Virus record (IMG/VR): IMGVR_UViG_3300018432_000014
Coordinates: 1 to 64,000 of that record
Direction: 5' to 3' (one strand)
Source of the DNA: a virus
DNA: 64,000 bases
Of this stretch, positions 55,158 through 63,442 are shown in pieces; position 1 is the first letter of the stretch; every line of letters starts with the position of its first letter. The position numbers and the translations under genes were made by a program. The notes under the pieces are model-generated. The model searched no databases. It was not told the DNA's origin and saw nothing but the letters and a program-made list of their open reading frames with translations.

Positions 55158-55396
55158 GCTTGTCTGACAAAACCTGTCGAACGTTCGCGATCAACACTCG
55201 AACGTTCGTGCTGCAGTCGGCCCCGGAGGTCTCGCCAAGCGAGAAGCTGATCAGTAGCGCGACGGTGCTAGCGATTGGCTCGCACGAGCACGTCAGCATT
55301 TGGAATCGAGGCTGCCACGCGGGCGATCTCGTGATGAAAGAGGGCGACGGCGTGCCATTCGCGATCGCACTCGGGTTGGTCGAGGTCGACAAGTGA
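55154..55396 (+). CDS. Small hypothetical protein
   Basis: 80 residues, GTG start overlapping the previous gene (MSLSDKTCRTFAINTRTFVL...). Beta-rich. No family. Confidence 0.55.
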   Translation: MSLSDKTCRTFAINTRTFVLQSAPEVSPSEKLISSATVLAIGSHEHVSIWNRGCHAGDLVMKEGDGVPFAIALGLVEVDK

Positions 55397-55584
55397 GATG
55401 CAACTTCTGCAACCTGCGAGACGTCCGACGTTGGGCTGAGTTGAAAGGGCAAGTCGTGCACCTCGTCGACAACAAGCTCGACGGCGGCGTTACGGTTATC
55501 GTGTGTCGGCCCGACGAAACGCCGACACACCCCGATCACTTCGTCGCGTGGTTCATGGCTCTGCCGGATGCTTGCGCATGTTGA
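55393..55584 (+). CDS. Small Cys-containing protein
   Basis: 63 residues, GTG start. CNFCNLRDVRRWAELKGQVV, with a terminal ACAC, may bind zinc. Strand-rich (VVHLVDNKLDGGVTVIV). Confidence 0.5.
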   Translation: MRCNFCNLRDVRRWAELKGQVVHLVDNKLDGGVTVIVCRPDETPTHPDHFVAWFMALPDACAC

Positions 55585-55832
55585 CCTTGCTCGAGGGCCG
55601 GGTCCGAGTGCCCGATCTCTGGCGTGGCTATCGCGTGCTCTCGTGCGATCCACATCCCGACTTCGCAAACAACTACGAGTTGATCATGACCGATGGTGAC
55701 CACGTCGCGTTTCAGCTCATCAGCAACGTGTGTCTCGAGCGTGCATACAATCCGCAACCGTTCATCATCAGCGCGTTAAATCGCTGCGCCGATCTGCTCG
55801 ATCAACAAAGGCGTAAGCGCACAAAGACGTGA
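55578..55832 (+). CDS. Small hypothetical protein
   Basis: 84 residues from ATG 55578 (MLTLLEGRVRVPDLWRGYRV...), alternating strands, ending in a basic KRKT tail. ATG overlaps the preceding gene. Confidence 0.5.
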   Translation: MLTLLEGRVRVPDLWRGYRVLSCDPHPDFANNYELIMTDGDHVAFQLISNVCLERAYNPQPFIISALNRCADLLDQQRRKRTKT

Positions 55833-55844
55833 TAGGCCTCGCGA

Positions 55845-56159
55845 GTGCTCTGCACTCGGTGTCACAAGCAAGCCGCTGTCGAGGGAACACGTCGCTGCGA
55901 TTCGTGTCGCGCGTACTCGAACGCTCGACAACGCGAGCAACGCATCCGACGCGAGCGCGAAGCCAGATGCCTCTGCGGGCAACCGTGCGGCGAGTACCTC
56001 ACTCGGTGCGATGCATGTCTCGACGAAGAAATGCGCGCTCGCGAAGAGTTGCAGGCCCGACGCGAGCGCGAGCATGCGTGCATCTTGTGCGGCAAACGTA
56101 GCCCTACAGCCGGCCTCAAGACGTGCCGAGTCTGTATCGACCGGCTACTGCGGCGTTGA
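55845..56159 (+). CDS. Multi-zinc-knuckle protein
   Basis: 104 residues, GTG start. Three similar Cys-rich units (CTRCHK...CDSC; CLCGQPCGEY...CDAC; CILCGK...CRVC) suggest three zinc knuckles. Arg-rich linkers point to nucleic-acid binding. Its end overlaps the methyltransferase stop on the other strand. Confidence 0.65.
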   Translation: MLCTRCHKQAAVEGTRRCDSCRAYSNARQREQRIRREREARCLCGQPCGEYLTRCDACLDEEMRAREELQARREREHACILCGKRSPTAGLKTCRVCIDRLLRR

Positions 56160-57359
56160 GACCGCTGCGGCCCGCACGCGCGCTCGAGGGCCGGTCGTAC
56201 GCTTCGCTTTGCCTGACGTGAGTCTTTCCCAGCGCTCGACGATGACGTCGCAGTATTCGGGCGACAGCTCGATCGATGTGCAGGAGCGTCCGAGCTGTTC
56301 CGCTGCGATGAGAGTCGAGCCCGAGCCTGCAAACGGGTCGAGGACCGTGCCCTCGCTGAAACCCAAACACCAAGCCATCAGAGCGACAGGCTTTTGAGTC
56401 GGGTGCTGCCGCTTCTCGGATTCGCCCGCGCGAATCATGCCATTCCAGAGCTGCCGATGAATGCGAGCGGGCCCGGGCCGATTCGACCAAGCAAGCTCGG
56501 CATCTGCAAAGTTGTTTTGGATCTCGGTGTCGACTCGCTTGTCCCAAATCAACCAGCCACCGACGGGCGGCAGCTGATCGGCGAAGTAGTTGCCTCCCCA
56601 AATCGTGACGACATCAGCGAGCGCGATGAGCCATCGGACCTCGGGCGTTTTGCCGTCGCCTGCGATCGGCGTGTACTTGCCCTTCTTCGCTTTGTGCCAC
56701 GGCCCATCGATGCAACCGACGACGCCCTTTTGCACAACGGCAATGCCGTATGGCGGATCAGCCAACACGGCGCCGAATCGATCCGCATGTTTCACGGTCA
56801 ACGCATCGCCACAAATCAGCCGATGCTTGCCGAGCGTCCACACATCCCCGAGCTTGCTGACCGGCTTGCCTTTCGGCAGCTCGGGGACCTCGTCTTCGGT
56901 GATCTCGCTGCGAGCTTCGCGATCGGCATCGGCGATCAGCTTCTCGACCTCGGCAGCCGTCCAACCGGTGCCGGGCAGATCGTCGGTATGCTTCGACATC
57001 AACGCGGCGAGTTCGGTGTCATTCCAACCGCCTTTGATCACGAGTTGATTCGAGGTGACTAGGTACGCCTCGGCTTCGTGCTCGTTGCGGAAGTTCACGC
57101 CGCGCACGACGGGAACACACCATGTGCCGTCTGCAGAGACCTCGATGCGATCGGGCGGCGGCTGGCCCATGGCTTTCTTCGCAAGCAACTTCTCGAGGCG
57201 ACCATGCCCCGCAACGATGCGCTGCGTACCCTCGTCGAAGCAGATCGGCTCGACGTAGCCGAACCGATCGAGCGACTCACCGAGCCCGTCGAGGTCGTGC
57301 TCTTTGGGGTTGCCTGGCCATGTCGCCAGCTCTTCGAGGGGCACCCACTCGAGGCGCAT
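56145..57359 (-). CDS. ParB-N / DNA methyltransferase fusion
   Basis: 404 residues from the ATG at 57359. The N-terminus LEWVPLEELATWPGNPKEHD, then RIVAGHGRLEKLLA, is a ParB-N/Srx nuclease-like domain. The methyltransferase follows with ADPPYGIA (about 195), and the AdoMet motif VLDPFAGSGSTLIAAEQL (about 347). Such ParB-MTase proteins are common in phages; they probably modify DNA at a specific site. The ATG is 6 nt after a copy of the 20-bp palindrome. Confidence 0.9.
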   Translation of the reverse strand: MRLEWVPLEELATWPGNPKEHDLDGLGESLDRFGYVEPICFDEGTQRIVAGHGRLEKLLAKKAMGQPPPDRIEVSADGTWCVPVVRGVNFRNEHEAEAYLVTSNQLVIKGGWNDTELAALMSKHTDDLPGTGWTAAEVEKLIADADREARSEITEDEVPELPKGKPVSKLGDVWTLGKHRLICGDALTVKHADRFGAVLADPPYGIAVVQKGVVGCIDGPWHKAKKGKYTPIAGDGKTPEVRWLIALADVVTIWGGNYFADQLPPVGGWLIWDKRVDTEIQNNFADAELAWSNRPGPARIHRQLWNGMIRAGESEKRQHPTQKPVALMAWCLGFSEGTVLDPFAGSGSTLIAAEQLGRSCTSIELSPEYCDVIVERWERLTSGKAKRTTGPRARVRAAAVSTPQ

Positions 57360-57365
57360 CTTGCT

Positions 57366-57385
57366 TTGTGGCCCCGGGGCCACAC
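57366..57385. repeat. 20-bp palindrome copy 9
   Basis: TTGTGGCCCC/GGGGCCACAC, 6 nt upstream of the ParB-MTase ATG on the minus strand. Confidence 0.85.
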
Positions 57386-57403
57386 GGGTGTTCCGACGTT
57401 GAG

Positions 57404-57814
57404 TCAAAGGCCAGCAACCTTTCCGTTGTTCCAACCGGCATGAAAGCCGGGCGTGCTGCCGATCCTGGGATCTTGCTCGGTCCAATCGCGCCCGAGCGTT
57501 CGATACTGCACCGGGATGTCGTGATCGCCCGCAAGCTGGACCGCGATCAGCATGCCGTCGCTGACGCCGAGATCGGTGCAGACGATCACGGTTTCCGCGA
57601 GTAGCAGCCAAGCACAATGCGATGCGATGCCGTGCGTGCGATCGGCGTCTCGTGTGTCGTCGAGGACTCTCGGATAGAGCAGATGGCCCAAGAATGGCGC
57701 CTCGCCTCGACGAAGCGAATCGAGCATGCACGCGTCCGCATATTGGAGGTTGAGCTTGAGATCACCTCTGAAGGGCGACTCAATGCAGACGGGCTTCGCG
57801 GTCGGTAGGATCAT
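57404..57814 (-). CDS. DUF7768-like phage protein
   Basis: 136 residues. KPVCIESPFRGDLKLNLQYA, then GEAPFLGHLLYPRVLDDTRD and TDLGVSDGMLIAVQLAGDHD, match the DUF7768 pattern (related to nucleoside deoxyribosyltransferase-like folds). Activity is unproven. It is upstream of and co-directional with the ParB-MTase gene. Confidence 0.7.
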   Translation of the reverse strand: MILPTAKPVCIESPFRGDLKLNLQYADACMLDSLRRGEAPFLGHLLYPRVLDDTRDADRTHGIASHCAWLLLAETVIVCTDLGVSDGMLIAVQLAGDHDIPVQYRTLGRDWTEQDPRIGSTPGFHAGWNNGKVAGL

Positions 57815-57894
57815 TTCGATTGGCTCGGCTATCCGACGATCGGGTTGGTCTTGAGATACGCTGCGGGCAGTTACGAGAGCAAGTTGAGGGATCG

Positions 57895-58176
57895 ATGAGC
57901 CTGCAGCTTCTACAACTAGCAGTTCCCGCGAGTGGCGATACCGGACCCGGCGCCGGTCGAAGCGTTCGCGATCTCAGTCACAAGACCCTGCAGATCGTCG
58001 GCGGCGAGGGATCGTGGGATGTCCAAATCTCGCTGAATGGCACCGACTTCTCGACGATACTCAGTGGCGTCGACCCGGGCGGGATCTACATTCTCGAGCA
58101 CGCGTGCTCGCACGTTCGAATCAACGCTCTCGTCAACACGGTCGCGCCGGTCGTGTGGCTCGCGGGCCACAACTAA
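57895..58176 (+). CDS. Virion-region small protein
   Basis: 93 residues after GAGGGATCG. TLQIVGGEGSWDVQISLNGT and GIYILEHACSHVRINALVNT form a beta-rich pattern of small virion-associated phage proteins, often next to portal genes. Function unknown; the position at the head of the structural module supports a virion role. Confidence 0.6.
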   Translation: MSLQLLQLAVPASGDTGPGAGRSVRDLSHKTLQIVGGEGSWDVQISLNGTDFSTILSGVDPGGIYILEHACSHVRINALVNTVAPVVWLAGHN

Positions 58177-58188
58177 AGACTGGATCCG

Positions 58189-61100
58189 ATGGCCCCTCGA
58201 GACGGCGAGATCAGCGCGGAGCAGCGCATCGAGAGTGTCGCGCAACAGCGCGACACCGTGGTCAAGGCGTACGAGATCGGGCGCGACTACGCCGGGCTCG
58301 AGAAAGCAGAGCAGCAGAGCGAGTCGTCTGACGACACGATCATGAGCATCTCGACGGCGTTCGCTCGAGACCAGATCGAGCCGCCATACAGCCCGGATCA
58401 CCTCTGCAAGTTGTTCGAGCATTCGGCGTCGTTGCGACAGAACGTCGACGCGTACATGACGAACATCGACGGGTTTGGACACACGTTCGATCCGGTGATT
58501 CAGCTGAAAGAAGCCGCGGGCCGCGACATGGTGCGCGACGCGATTTTCATCGAGCGATACGAGGCCGCGCATAGCGGCTCGGTGCGGCAACCGGGCGGGC
58601 CTGTGACACCGACGCCGGGCACGCCCGCGAAGCCGACGCCGGAAGTGCTGATGCCGACCGATGAAGACATCGAGGCTCGGATCGAGCAGTTGCGGGCACA
58701 GATGCGCATGGAGCGCGCGCGAGTCGAGAGCTTCTTCTCGTACTGCGTTGCCGAAGAGAGTTTCACGAGCTTGCGGCGCCGCACTCGCCAAGACATCGAG
58801 GTCACCGGGAACGGCTATTGGGAAGTGATCCGCAACGGTGTCGGCGAGATCTCGCAGTTCGTACACATCCCGTCGCGGTCGATGCGCGTGACCTCGAAGA
58901 AGGCGCACTCGGTCGAGGTGCCGCAGCTCGTGCGATTCGGTTCGCTCGCCCATCGCAAGGAAACGTTTCGCCGCAAGTTTCGCCGCTACCTGCAGACGGG
59001 CGGCGATCATCCGATCTGGTTCAAGGAGTTCGGCGACCCGCAGATCCTCAGCTCGAAGACGGGCAAGTCATACGACTCGGTGCCAGCGCTCGAGGCCGCC
59101 GAAGTAGGCGTCCCGGAAGCAACCGAGGTGTTCCATTTCAAGATTCATGCGCTCACGACGAGTGCCTACGGTGTTCCGCGGTGGATCGGGAACCTGCTCT
59201 CGGTGCTCGGCTCGCGAGCTGCCGAAGAAGTGAACCTCGCCTATTTCGACAACAAGGCGATCCCGCCGATGGCGATCCTCGTGAGCGGCGGTCGACTCGG
59301 CGAAGAGTCAGTCAAGCGCATCGAGGATTTCGTCGAGATCCAGATCAAGGGCCGCAAGAACTTTCACAAGATCCTCGTGATCGAAGCTGAGACGACACAG
59401 GGCGCGATCGGGCTCGGCAGCGAGAACGCCGGGCACATGCGGGTCGAGATCAAGACGTTGACAGACGCGCAACTCAAAGACGGTCTGTTCCTCGCCTACG
59501 ACAGCGCGAACATGGACAAGGTCGGGATGGGTTTCCGGCTGCCCCGATTGCTACGTGGCGACATTCGCGATTTCAACCGCGCATGTTATTCGGGCGACAC
59601 TGAGACGCTCACCGAGGATGGTTGGAAGCTGCATCGCGAGATCGAACCTCACGAGAAAATCGCGGTTTATGATCCCGAGGCCGCAGAACTGCGGTTCGAA
59701 GTGCCAGCTGCGAAGCATGTGTACGAGGTCGACGAGGACCTCTATCGGTTCGAAAGCCAACACACGGACGCTCGTGTCACCGGCAATCACAAGATGCTCG
59801 TGCGCTGTCCGCAACGCGGTTGGCAGCAAGAGCCGGCTGCATTCGCGGCAACGCGAAGCCGGCTCGAGGTGATCAGTGCGCCCGAGGTCGACCGGCACGG
59901 TTGCGCGCTCTCGAATTTCGTGTTGCCAAAGCAGTGTCAGATCGAGCGAGGGCATTCGCATGAACCGATCGCTGCGAGCGATTGGCTCGAATTTCTCGGC
60001 TACTACCTCTCCGACGGCGGTCTGCTCGAGACCGACAACCCCGGAGCCCCGTATGTCGTGTTCCTGCGACAGAAAAAAGAGCCGTTTCGAACGCAGATGC
60101 AGGCGTGTCTCGATCGCATCGGTTGGCACTATTCGACGCAGATCAAGGCCGACGGGACGAGCGTGTTCTGCATCTCGAACCGCTGCCTGCGATCGTGGTT
60201 GATCGAGGCTTGCGGAGGTCGCTCTGCAGGCCGGCGCATGCCAGAGGGTTACGCGACCGGCTTGCCTCGAGAGCAACTCAAAATCCTCTGGACTGCGATG
60301 CAGGCAGGCGATGGCTCGAGGGGCCGGCAAGACACGAACGGTGGATATTACTCGGCGTCGAAAGCGTTGATCGACGACACTCAAATCGTCGCGCTGCGGC
60401 TCGGTTTGCGGACGGTCGTTCGATGGTCGGAGAGCGCCCGAGTGTTCCAGCTCGGTTGGTCGAGCTGGAAAACGGCTCAGCTCCGTGACAGTCATGTCGA
60501 GCGAGAGCGCTACGTCGGCGAGGTGTTTTGCTTCGAGTGCCCGGGCGCTGGATTCTTCGTCACCCGACGCAACGGCAAGATTGCGATCCAGGGGAACAGT
60601 GCAGAGGCCGCGCTCGACTTTGCTGAAAGCCAAGTCTTCGGGCCCGAGCGTAACGACTTCGACTTCTCGATGAACAGACACGTGCTCCCGGCGCTCGGGA
60701 TCCACCACTGGCAATTCAAAAGCAACGGCCCGCGCCTGAGCGACTCGCAGAGCTGGGGGGACATGATCATCAAGCTCACGACCGCTGGCATTCTGACGCC
60801 CGAGGATGCGCGCGCGCTCACGGGCACGAAGGTGCTCTCGCAAGAGTTGCCTCTCATCACGGCCGACTGGATTCGCCAGCCTCTGCCTCTGACGATCGCA
60901 GGCGTGCAGCTCGACACCTCGCTCGACAACAACATCCCGCTAGCCGCGGCAGAGGGCGCTGGAGGCGCTGGGTTGCCCGATACGACCACGGGCCCGACGC
61001 CAGCACCGGGACTCGTCTCGGCTGCCAAAGCGCGGTTGCTGGCGCGCGCGAAAGACATGATCCGGCTGCGAGACGCGTTTCGTAAACAAGAGACCGCTCA

Positions 61101-61227
61101 GGCGGTGGCCACGCACAAGAAACTGCAGGCTGCGGTCGAGGCTCAACCCGCAGACGACGAGATCGTGATCCGTATGACGGCCGAAGAGCTGGCGACGAAT
61201 TTCGGAATCACACGCAAAGACTCATGA
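58189..61227 (+). CDS. Portal protein with an intein
   Basis: 1012 residues precursor. The exteins resemble PBSX-type portals: IEPPYSPDHLCKLFEHSASL, IEVTGNGYWEVIRNGVGEIS, YGVPRWIGNLLSVLGSRAAE and IKGRKNFHKILVIEAE. The dodecameric portal forms the DNA entry ring. A 338-residue intein interrupts it after RDFNRA (residues 466-803), leaving about 674 mature residues. Downstream is the co-directional head morphogenesis gene with an ATGA overlap. Confidence 0.93.
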   Translation: MAPRDGEISAEQRIESVAQQRDTVVKAYEIGRDYAGLEKAEQQSESSDDTIMSISTAFARDQIEPPYSPDHLCKLFEHSASLRQNVDAYMTNIDGFGHTFDPVIQLKEAAGRDMVRDAIFIERYEAAHSGSVRQPGGPVTPTPGTPAKPTPEVLMPTDEDIEARIEQLRAQMRMERARVESFFSYCVAEESFTSLRRRTRQDIEVTGNGYWEVIRNGVGEISQFVHIPSRSMRVTSKKAHSVEVPQLVRFGSLAHRKETFRRKFRRYLQTGGDHPIWFKEFGDPQILSSKTGKSYDSVPALEAAEVGVPEATEVFHFKIHALTTSAYGVPRWIGNLLSVLGSRAAEEVNLAYFDNKAIPPMAILVSGGRLGEESVKRIEDFVEIQIKGRKNFHKILVIEAETTQGAIGLGSENAGHMRVEIKTLTDAQLKDGLFLAYDSANMDKVGMGFRLPRLLRGDIRDFNRACYSGDTETLTEDGWKLHREIEPHEKIAVYDPEAAELRFEVPAAKHVYEVDEDLYRFESQHTDARVTGNHKMLVRCPQRGWQQEPAAFAATRSRLEVISAPEVDRHGCALSNFVLPKQCQIERGHSHEPIAASDWLEFLGYYLSDGGLLETDNPGAPYVVFLRQKKEPFRTQMQACLDRIGWHYSTQIKADGTSVFCISNRCLRSWLIEACGGRSAGRRMPEGYATGLPREQLKILWTAMQAGDGSRGRQDTNGGYYSASKALIDDTQIVALRLGLRTVVRWSESARVFQLGWSSWKTAQLRDSHVERERYVGEVFCFECPGAGFFVTRRNGKIAIQGNSAEAALDFAESQVFGPERNDFDFSMNRHVLPALGIHHWQFKSNGPRLSDSQSWGDMIIKLTTAGILTPEDARALTGTKVLSQELPLITADWIRQPLPLTIAGVQLDTSLDNNIPLAAAEGAGGAGLPDTTTGPTPAPGLVSAAKARLLARAKDMIRLRDAFRKQETAQAVATHKKLQAAVEAQPADDEIVIRMTAEELATNFGITRKDS
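59584..60597 (+). other. Intein with LAGLIDADG-type homing endonuclease
   Basis: Starts with Cys in CYSGDTETLTEDGW (block A); block B is TGNHKMLV. LGYYLSDGG and AMQAGDGS are the two endonuclease helices. Block F/G is FFVTRRNGKIAIQGN, followed by extein Ser. The penultimate residue is Gly instead of the usual His, which is tolerated in some inteins. The catalytic Asp residues of both LAGLIDADG-like helices are present, so the homing activity could be alive. Confidence 0.9.
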
Positions 61228-63065
61228 GCATCTGGTCACGCGGTGTGGCAGCAGCCGAGGACCTTGCGACCGAGCTGCTCGGCGTGAGCGTGCACAAGGC
61301 CATCGACCCGCTCGACCCGGACGGTTTCGTCGTGATCGGCGATCGCGTGGCCGCTGCGTTGCGCAAGGCGGTTCGAGGCGGCGAGGCCGACGTCGTGCGC
61401 GGCGCCCTCGATGCGCTCAACATCGATTGGAACAAGGCCTCTCCGAACGCAGTCGACCGGGCGATCGAAGCCGCGAAAGTTTCGATCAAAGCGCACTACG
61501 AAAAGTTCGTGCTGCCGAAGGTCAACGACACGCTCGAGTTACAGGGTCCGATCCTGATGAAGGGCGTCAAGCGGGCCGTGATCGCTCGCGAGCAGATCGA
61601 GATAGCCCCGGTGCTCACGCTGCGAGATGAGGGCGCCGAGACCGCGATCCGACGGCAGCACGTCAACTTCATTCGCAACGGCGCGGGCAAGCGGCTCGAG
61701 AGGATGAGTGAAGAAGCCAGAGCCATCGTTGCTCGAGGCTTTTCGGAGGGCCTCGGTCGCAACGTCATCGGGCGAGACCTCAAAGACCATTTCACTGATC
61801 GGATCGTGCGACCCGACTCGTATTGGAACGTCGTAGCGAGCGCGTACATCGGTCGAGCACGGTCGACGTCGCAGGTCTACGCGTACGAGGATGCGGGGAT
61901 CCAGACGTTCGAGGTCGTCGCGGTGCTCGACGAGGTGACGACCGATCAGTGCCGATTCATGGACGGCAAGGTGTTCACGATCCGATCGGCTCGCCAGATC
62001 CTCGATACGGTCGAAGACATCGAGGATCCCGAGGACGTCGTGCTCGCGAATCCGTGGATTCGAAAGGGCCGAGATCCCGCAGGTGGTATGCGGCTCTTCG
62101 TGCCGACGAAAGGCGGGGGAACAGAAACGCTGGCGAAGATCGATCGCAGCGGCCTCGGCAAGCTCGACGACAAGGGCTCATTCTCGGGCGGCAAGAGCGC
62201 TGCCGGCATGAGCAAGCTCGGTGTTTCGATGCCGCCTTATCACGGGCTCTGCCGAACGGTGATCGTCGCTGGCGCAGAGATGTCCGAAGAGAAGCCGGTG
62301 CGTGCGCCGAGAGCGAAGCCAGCGCCGAAACCGAAACCGAAGCCGCCGCCCGGTGCCATGGGTGCCGGTGTGTTGCCAGATGTTCCGAGACCGTCTGCAG
62401 CTCTGAAGAAGAAAGCTTCGACATTGCATACTGAGTCACCGCGTTTCTACTACGACAGCAAGAACACGCCGACCTCGCCAGAAGCGTTGCTCGAGTTTCG
62501 AGCTGGTAAGTGCATGGCGTTGATGTCTTCGCCAGAGACCAAACGCGAGTACGCAGATTGGATGTCTTCGTGGGTCGGTCGAAGCACAAAAGAGCTTGCG
62601 ACGAAGGCGCGAAAAGGCGTGCTCGTCGAGAAGACAGCTGCGCAAGATGGCTATCTCGCAACGCAGGCCTGGATCGAAGCGCACATGCCCGAGTTGCGGA
62701 AGCCGCGCGTGATCAACGGCGTGGATGCTCCGCCGCTCATCGACGAAGACGGGTTTGTAACGCTCTTTCGAGGCGTGCACGGGCAGCCTGCACGAGAGTG
62801 CCGCAAGGCTCACTCGAAGAAGGAAACCCCCAAGCTCGAGATTCGCGATGCTGCGTCATGGTCGGAGGATCGCGATATCGCTCGCAGCTTCACTTTCGGC
62901 GGTGATGACGGTGTCGTGTTGATGCAAAAAATCCACTACACGCGTGCTTTCAGCTGCTTTCGCGCAAATGGGTCGGGTTGGATCGGCAACAACGAGCAAG
63001 AGTGGACGATGCTGCATGACGACGACTTTATTGAGGTAAATGTCGTAGAACTGATGACACGTTGA
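61224..63065 (+). CDS. Mu gpF-like head morphogenesis protein fused to an ADP-ribosyltransferase-like domain
   Basis: 613 residues. The N-terminal half contains the gpF-type core VVASAYIGRARSTSQVYAYE, with DEVTTDQCRFMDGKVF and PPYHGLCRTVIV (about 208-350). A Pro/Lys linker follows. The last 130 residues have LFRGVHG (about 513), ASWSEDRDIARSFTF (about 545) and NNEQEWTML (about 592), the R-S-E layout of ADP-ribosyltransferase toxins. Such fusions may be packaged and injected to modify host targets. Confidence 0.85.
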   Translation: MSIWSRGVAAAEDLATELLGVSVHKAIDPLDPDGFVVIGDRVAAALRKAVRGGEADVVRGALDALNIDWNKASPNAVDRAIEAAKVSIKAHYEKFVLPKVNDTLELQGPILMKGVKRAVIAREQIEIAPVLTLRDEGAETAIRRQHVNFIRNGAGKRLERMSEEARAIVARGFSEGLGRNVIGRDLKDHFTDRIVRPDSYWNVVASAYIGRARSTSQVYAYEDAGIQTFEVVAVLDEVTTDQCRFMDGKVFTIRSARQILDTVEDIEDPEDVVLANPWIRKGRDPAGGMRLFVPTKGGGTETLAKIDRSGLGKLDDKGSFSGGKSAAGMSKLGVSMPPYHGLCRTVIVAGAEMSEEKPVRAPRAKPAPKPKPKPPPGAMGAGVLPDVPRPSAALKKKASTLHTESPRFYYDSKNTPTSPEALLEFRAGKCMALMSSPETKREYADWMSSWVGRSTKELATKARKGVLVEKTAAQDGYLATQAWIEAHMPELRKPRVINGVDAPPLIDEDGFVTLFRGVHGQPARECRKAHSKKETPKLEIRDAASWSEDRDIARSFTFGGDDGVVLMQKIHYTRAFSCFRANGSGWIGNNEQEWTMLHDDDFIEVNVVELMTR

Positions 63066-63071
63066 CGACGT

Positions 63072-63077
63072 GTCCCG
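63072..63077. promoter_or_regulatory. GTCCCG element at the head-gene boundary
   Basis: TGTCCCGGATATGGG upstream of the gene at 63112. A GTG in it (63070) opens the same frame as that gene. Confidence 0.45.
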
Positions 63078-63111
63078 GATATGGGATTATTGCTCAGTGG
63101 GGATTCTCAAA

Positions 63112-63357
63112 ATGACCGACGTGATCAAACTGCCCGACGAGCAACACGACTGGCTCGGCTCGATGCGACTCAACGCGTTGCGCGAGCGAGGTTGGACAGG
63201 GTCGGCTCTTGAGTTTCGTGTGATGGCAGATCGGCTCAATGCGGACCCGATCGCAGGCGGTTTCACAGAGCCGGCAGAAGAAGACCGGATCGAAGCCGAG
63301 CGAATCGAAGCGGGCGCGTTGCAGATCTCGGACCCGCATTCCGACGACGATAGCTGA
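63112..63357 (+). CDS. Small virion-region protein
   Basis: 81 residues from ATG 63112 (MTDVIKLPDEQHDWLGSMRL...), after GTGGGGA. Helical and acidic at its end. GTG 63070 would add MSRIWDYCSVGILK. Unknown function in the head gene cluster. Confidence 0.6.
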   Translation: MTDVIKLPDEQHDWLGSMRLNALRERGWTGSALEFRVMADRLNADPIAGGFTEPAEEDRIEAERIEAGALQISDPHSDDDS

Positions 63358-63442
63358 ATCGAGGGACACAAGCGCTGGCGATGTGGGCGGATAGTGCGCC
63401 TGGAAATCGACAGCGAGTGCGCGAGCCCGGTAGGGCTTTCGT

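Noticed and set aside
4196-57385. The 20-bp palindromes as transcription terminators
   Set aside because: Several lie inside coding sequence in frame, and no T-run follows; a protein-binding site fits better.
59551-60843. A 430-codon minus-strand frame opposite the intein
   Set aside because: The intein and portal sequence on the plus strand is complete and motif-bearing; the antisense product has no recognisable motif.
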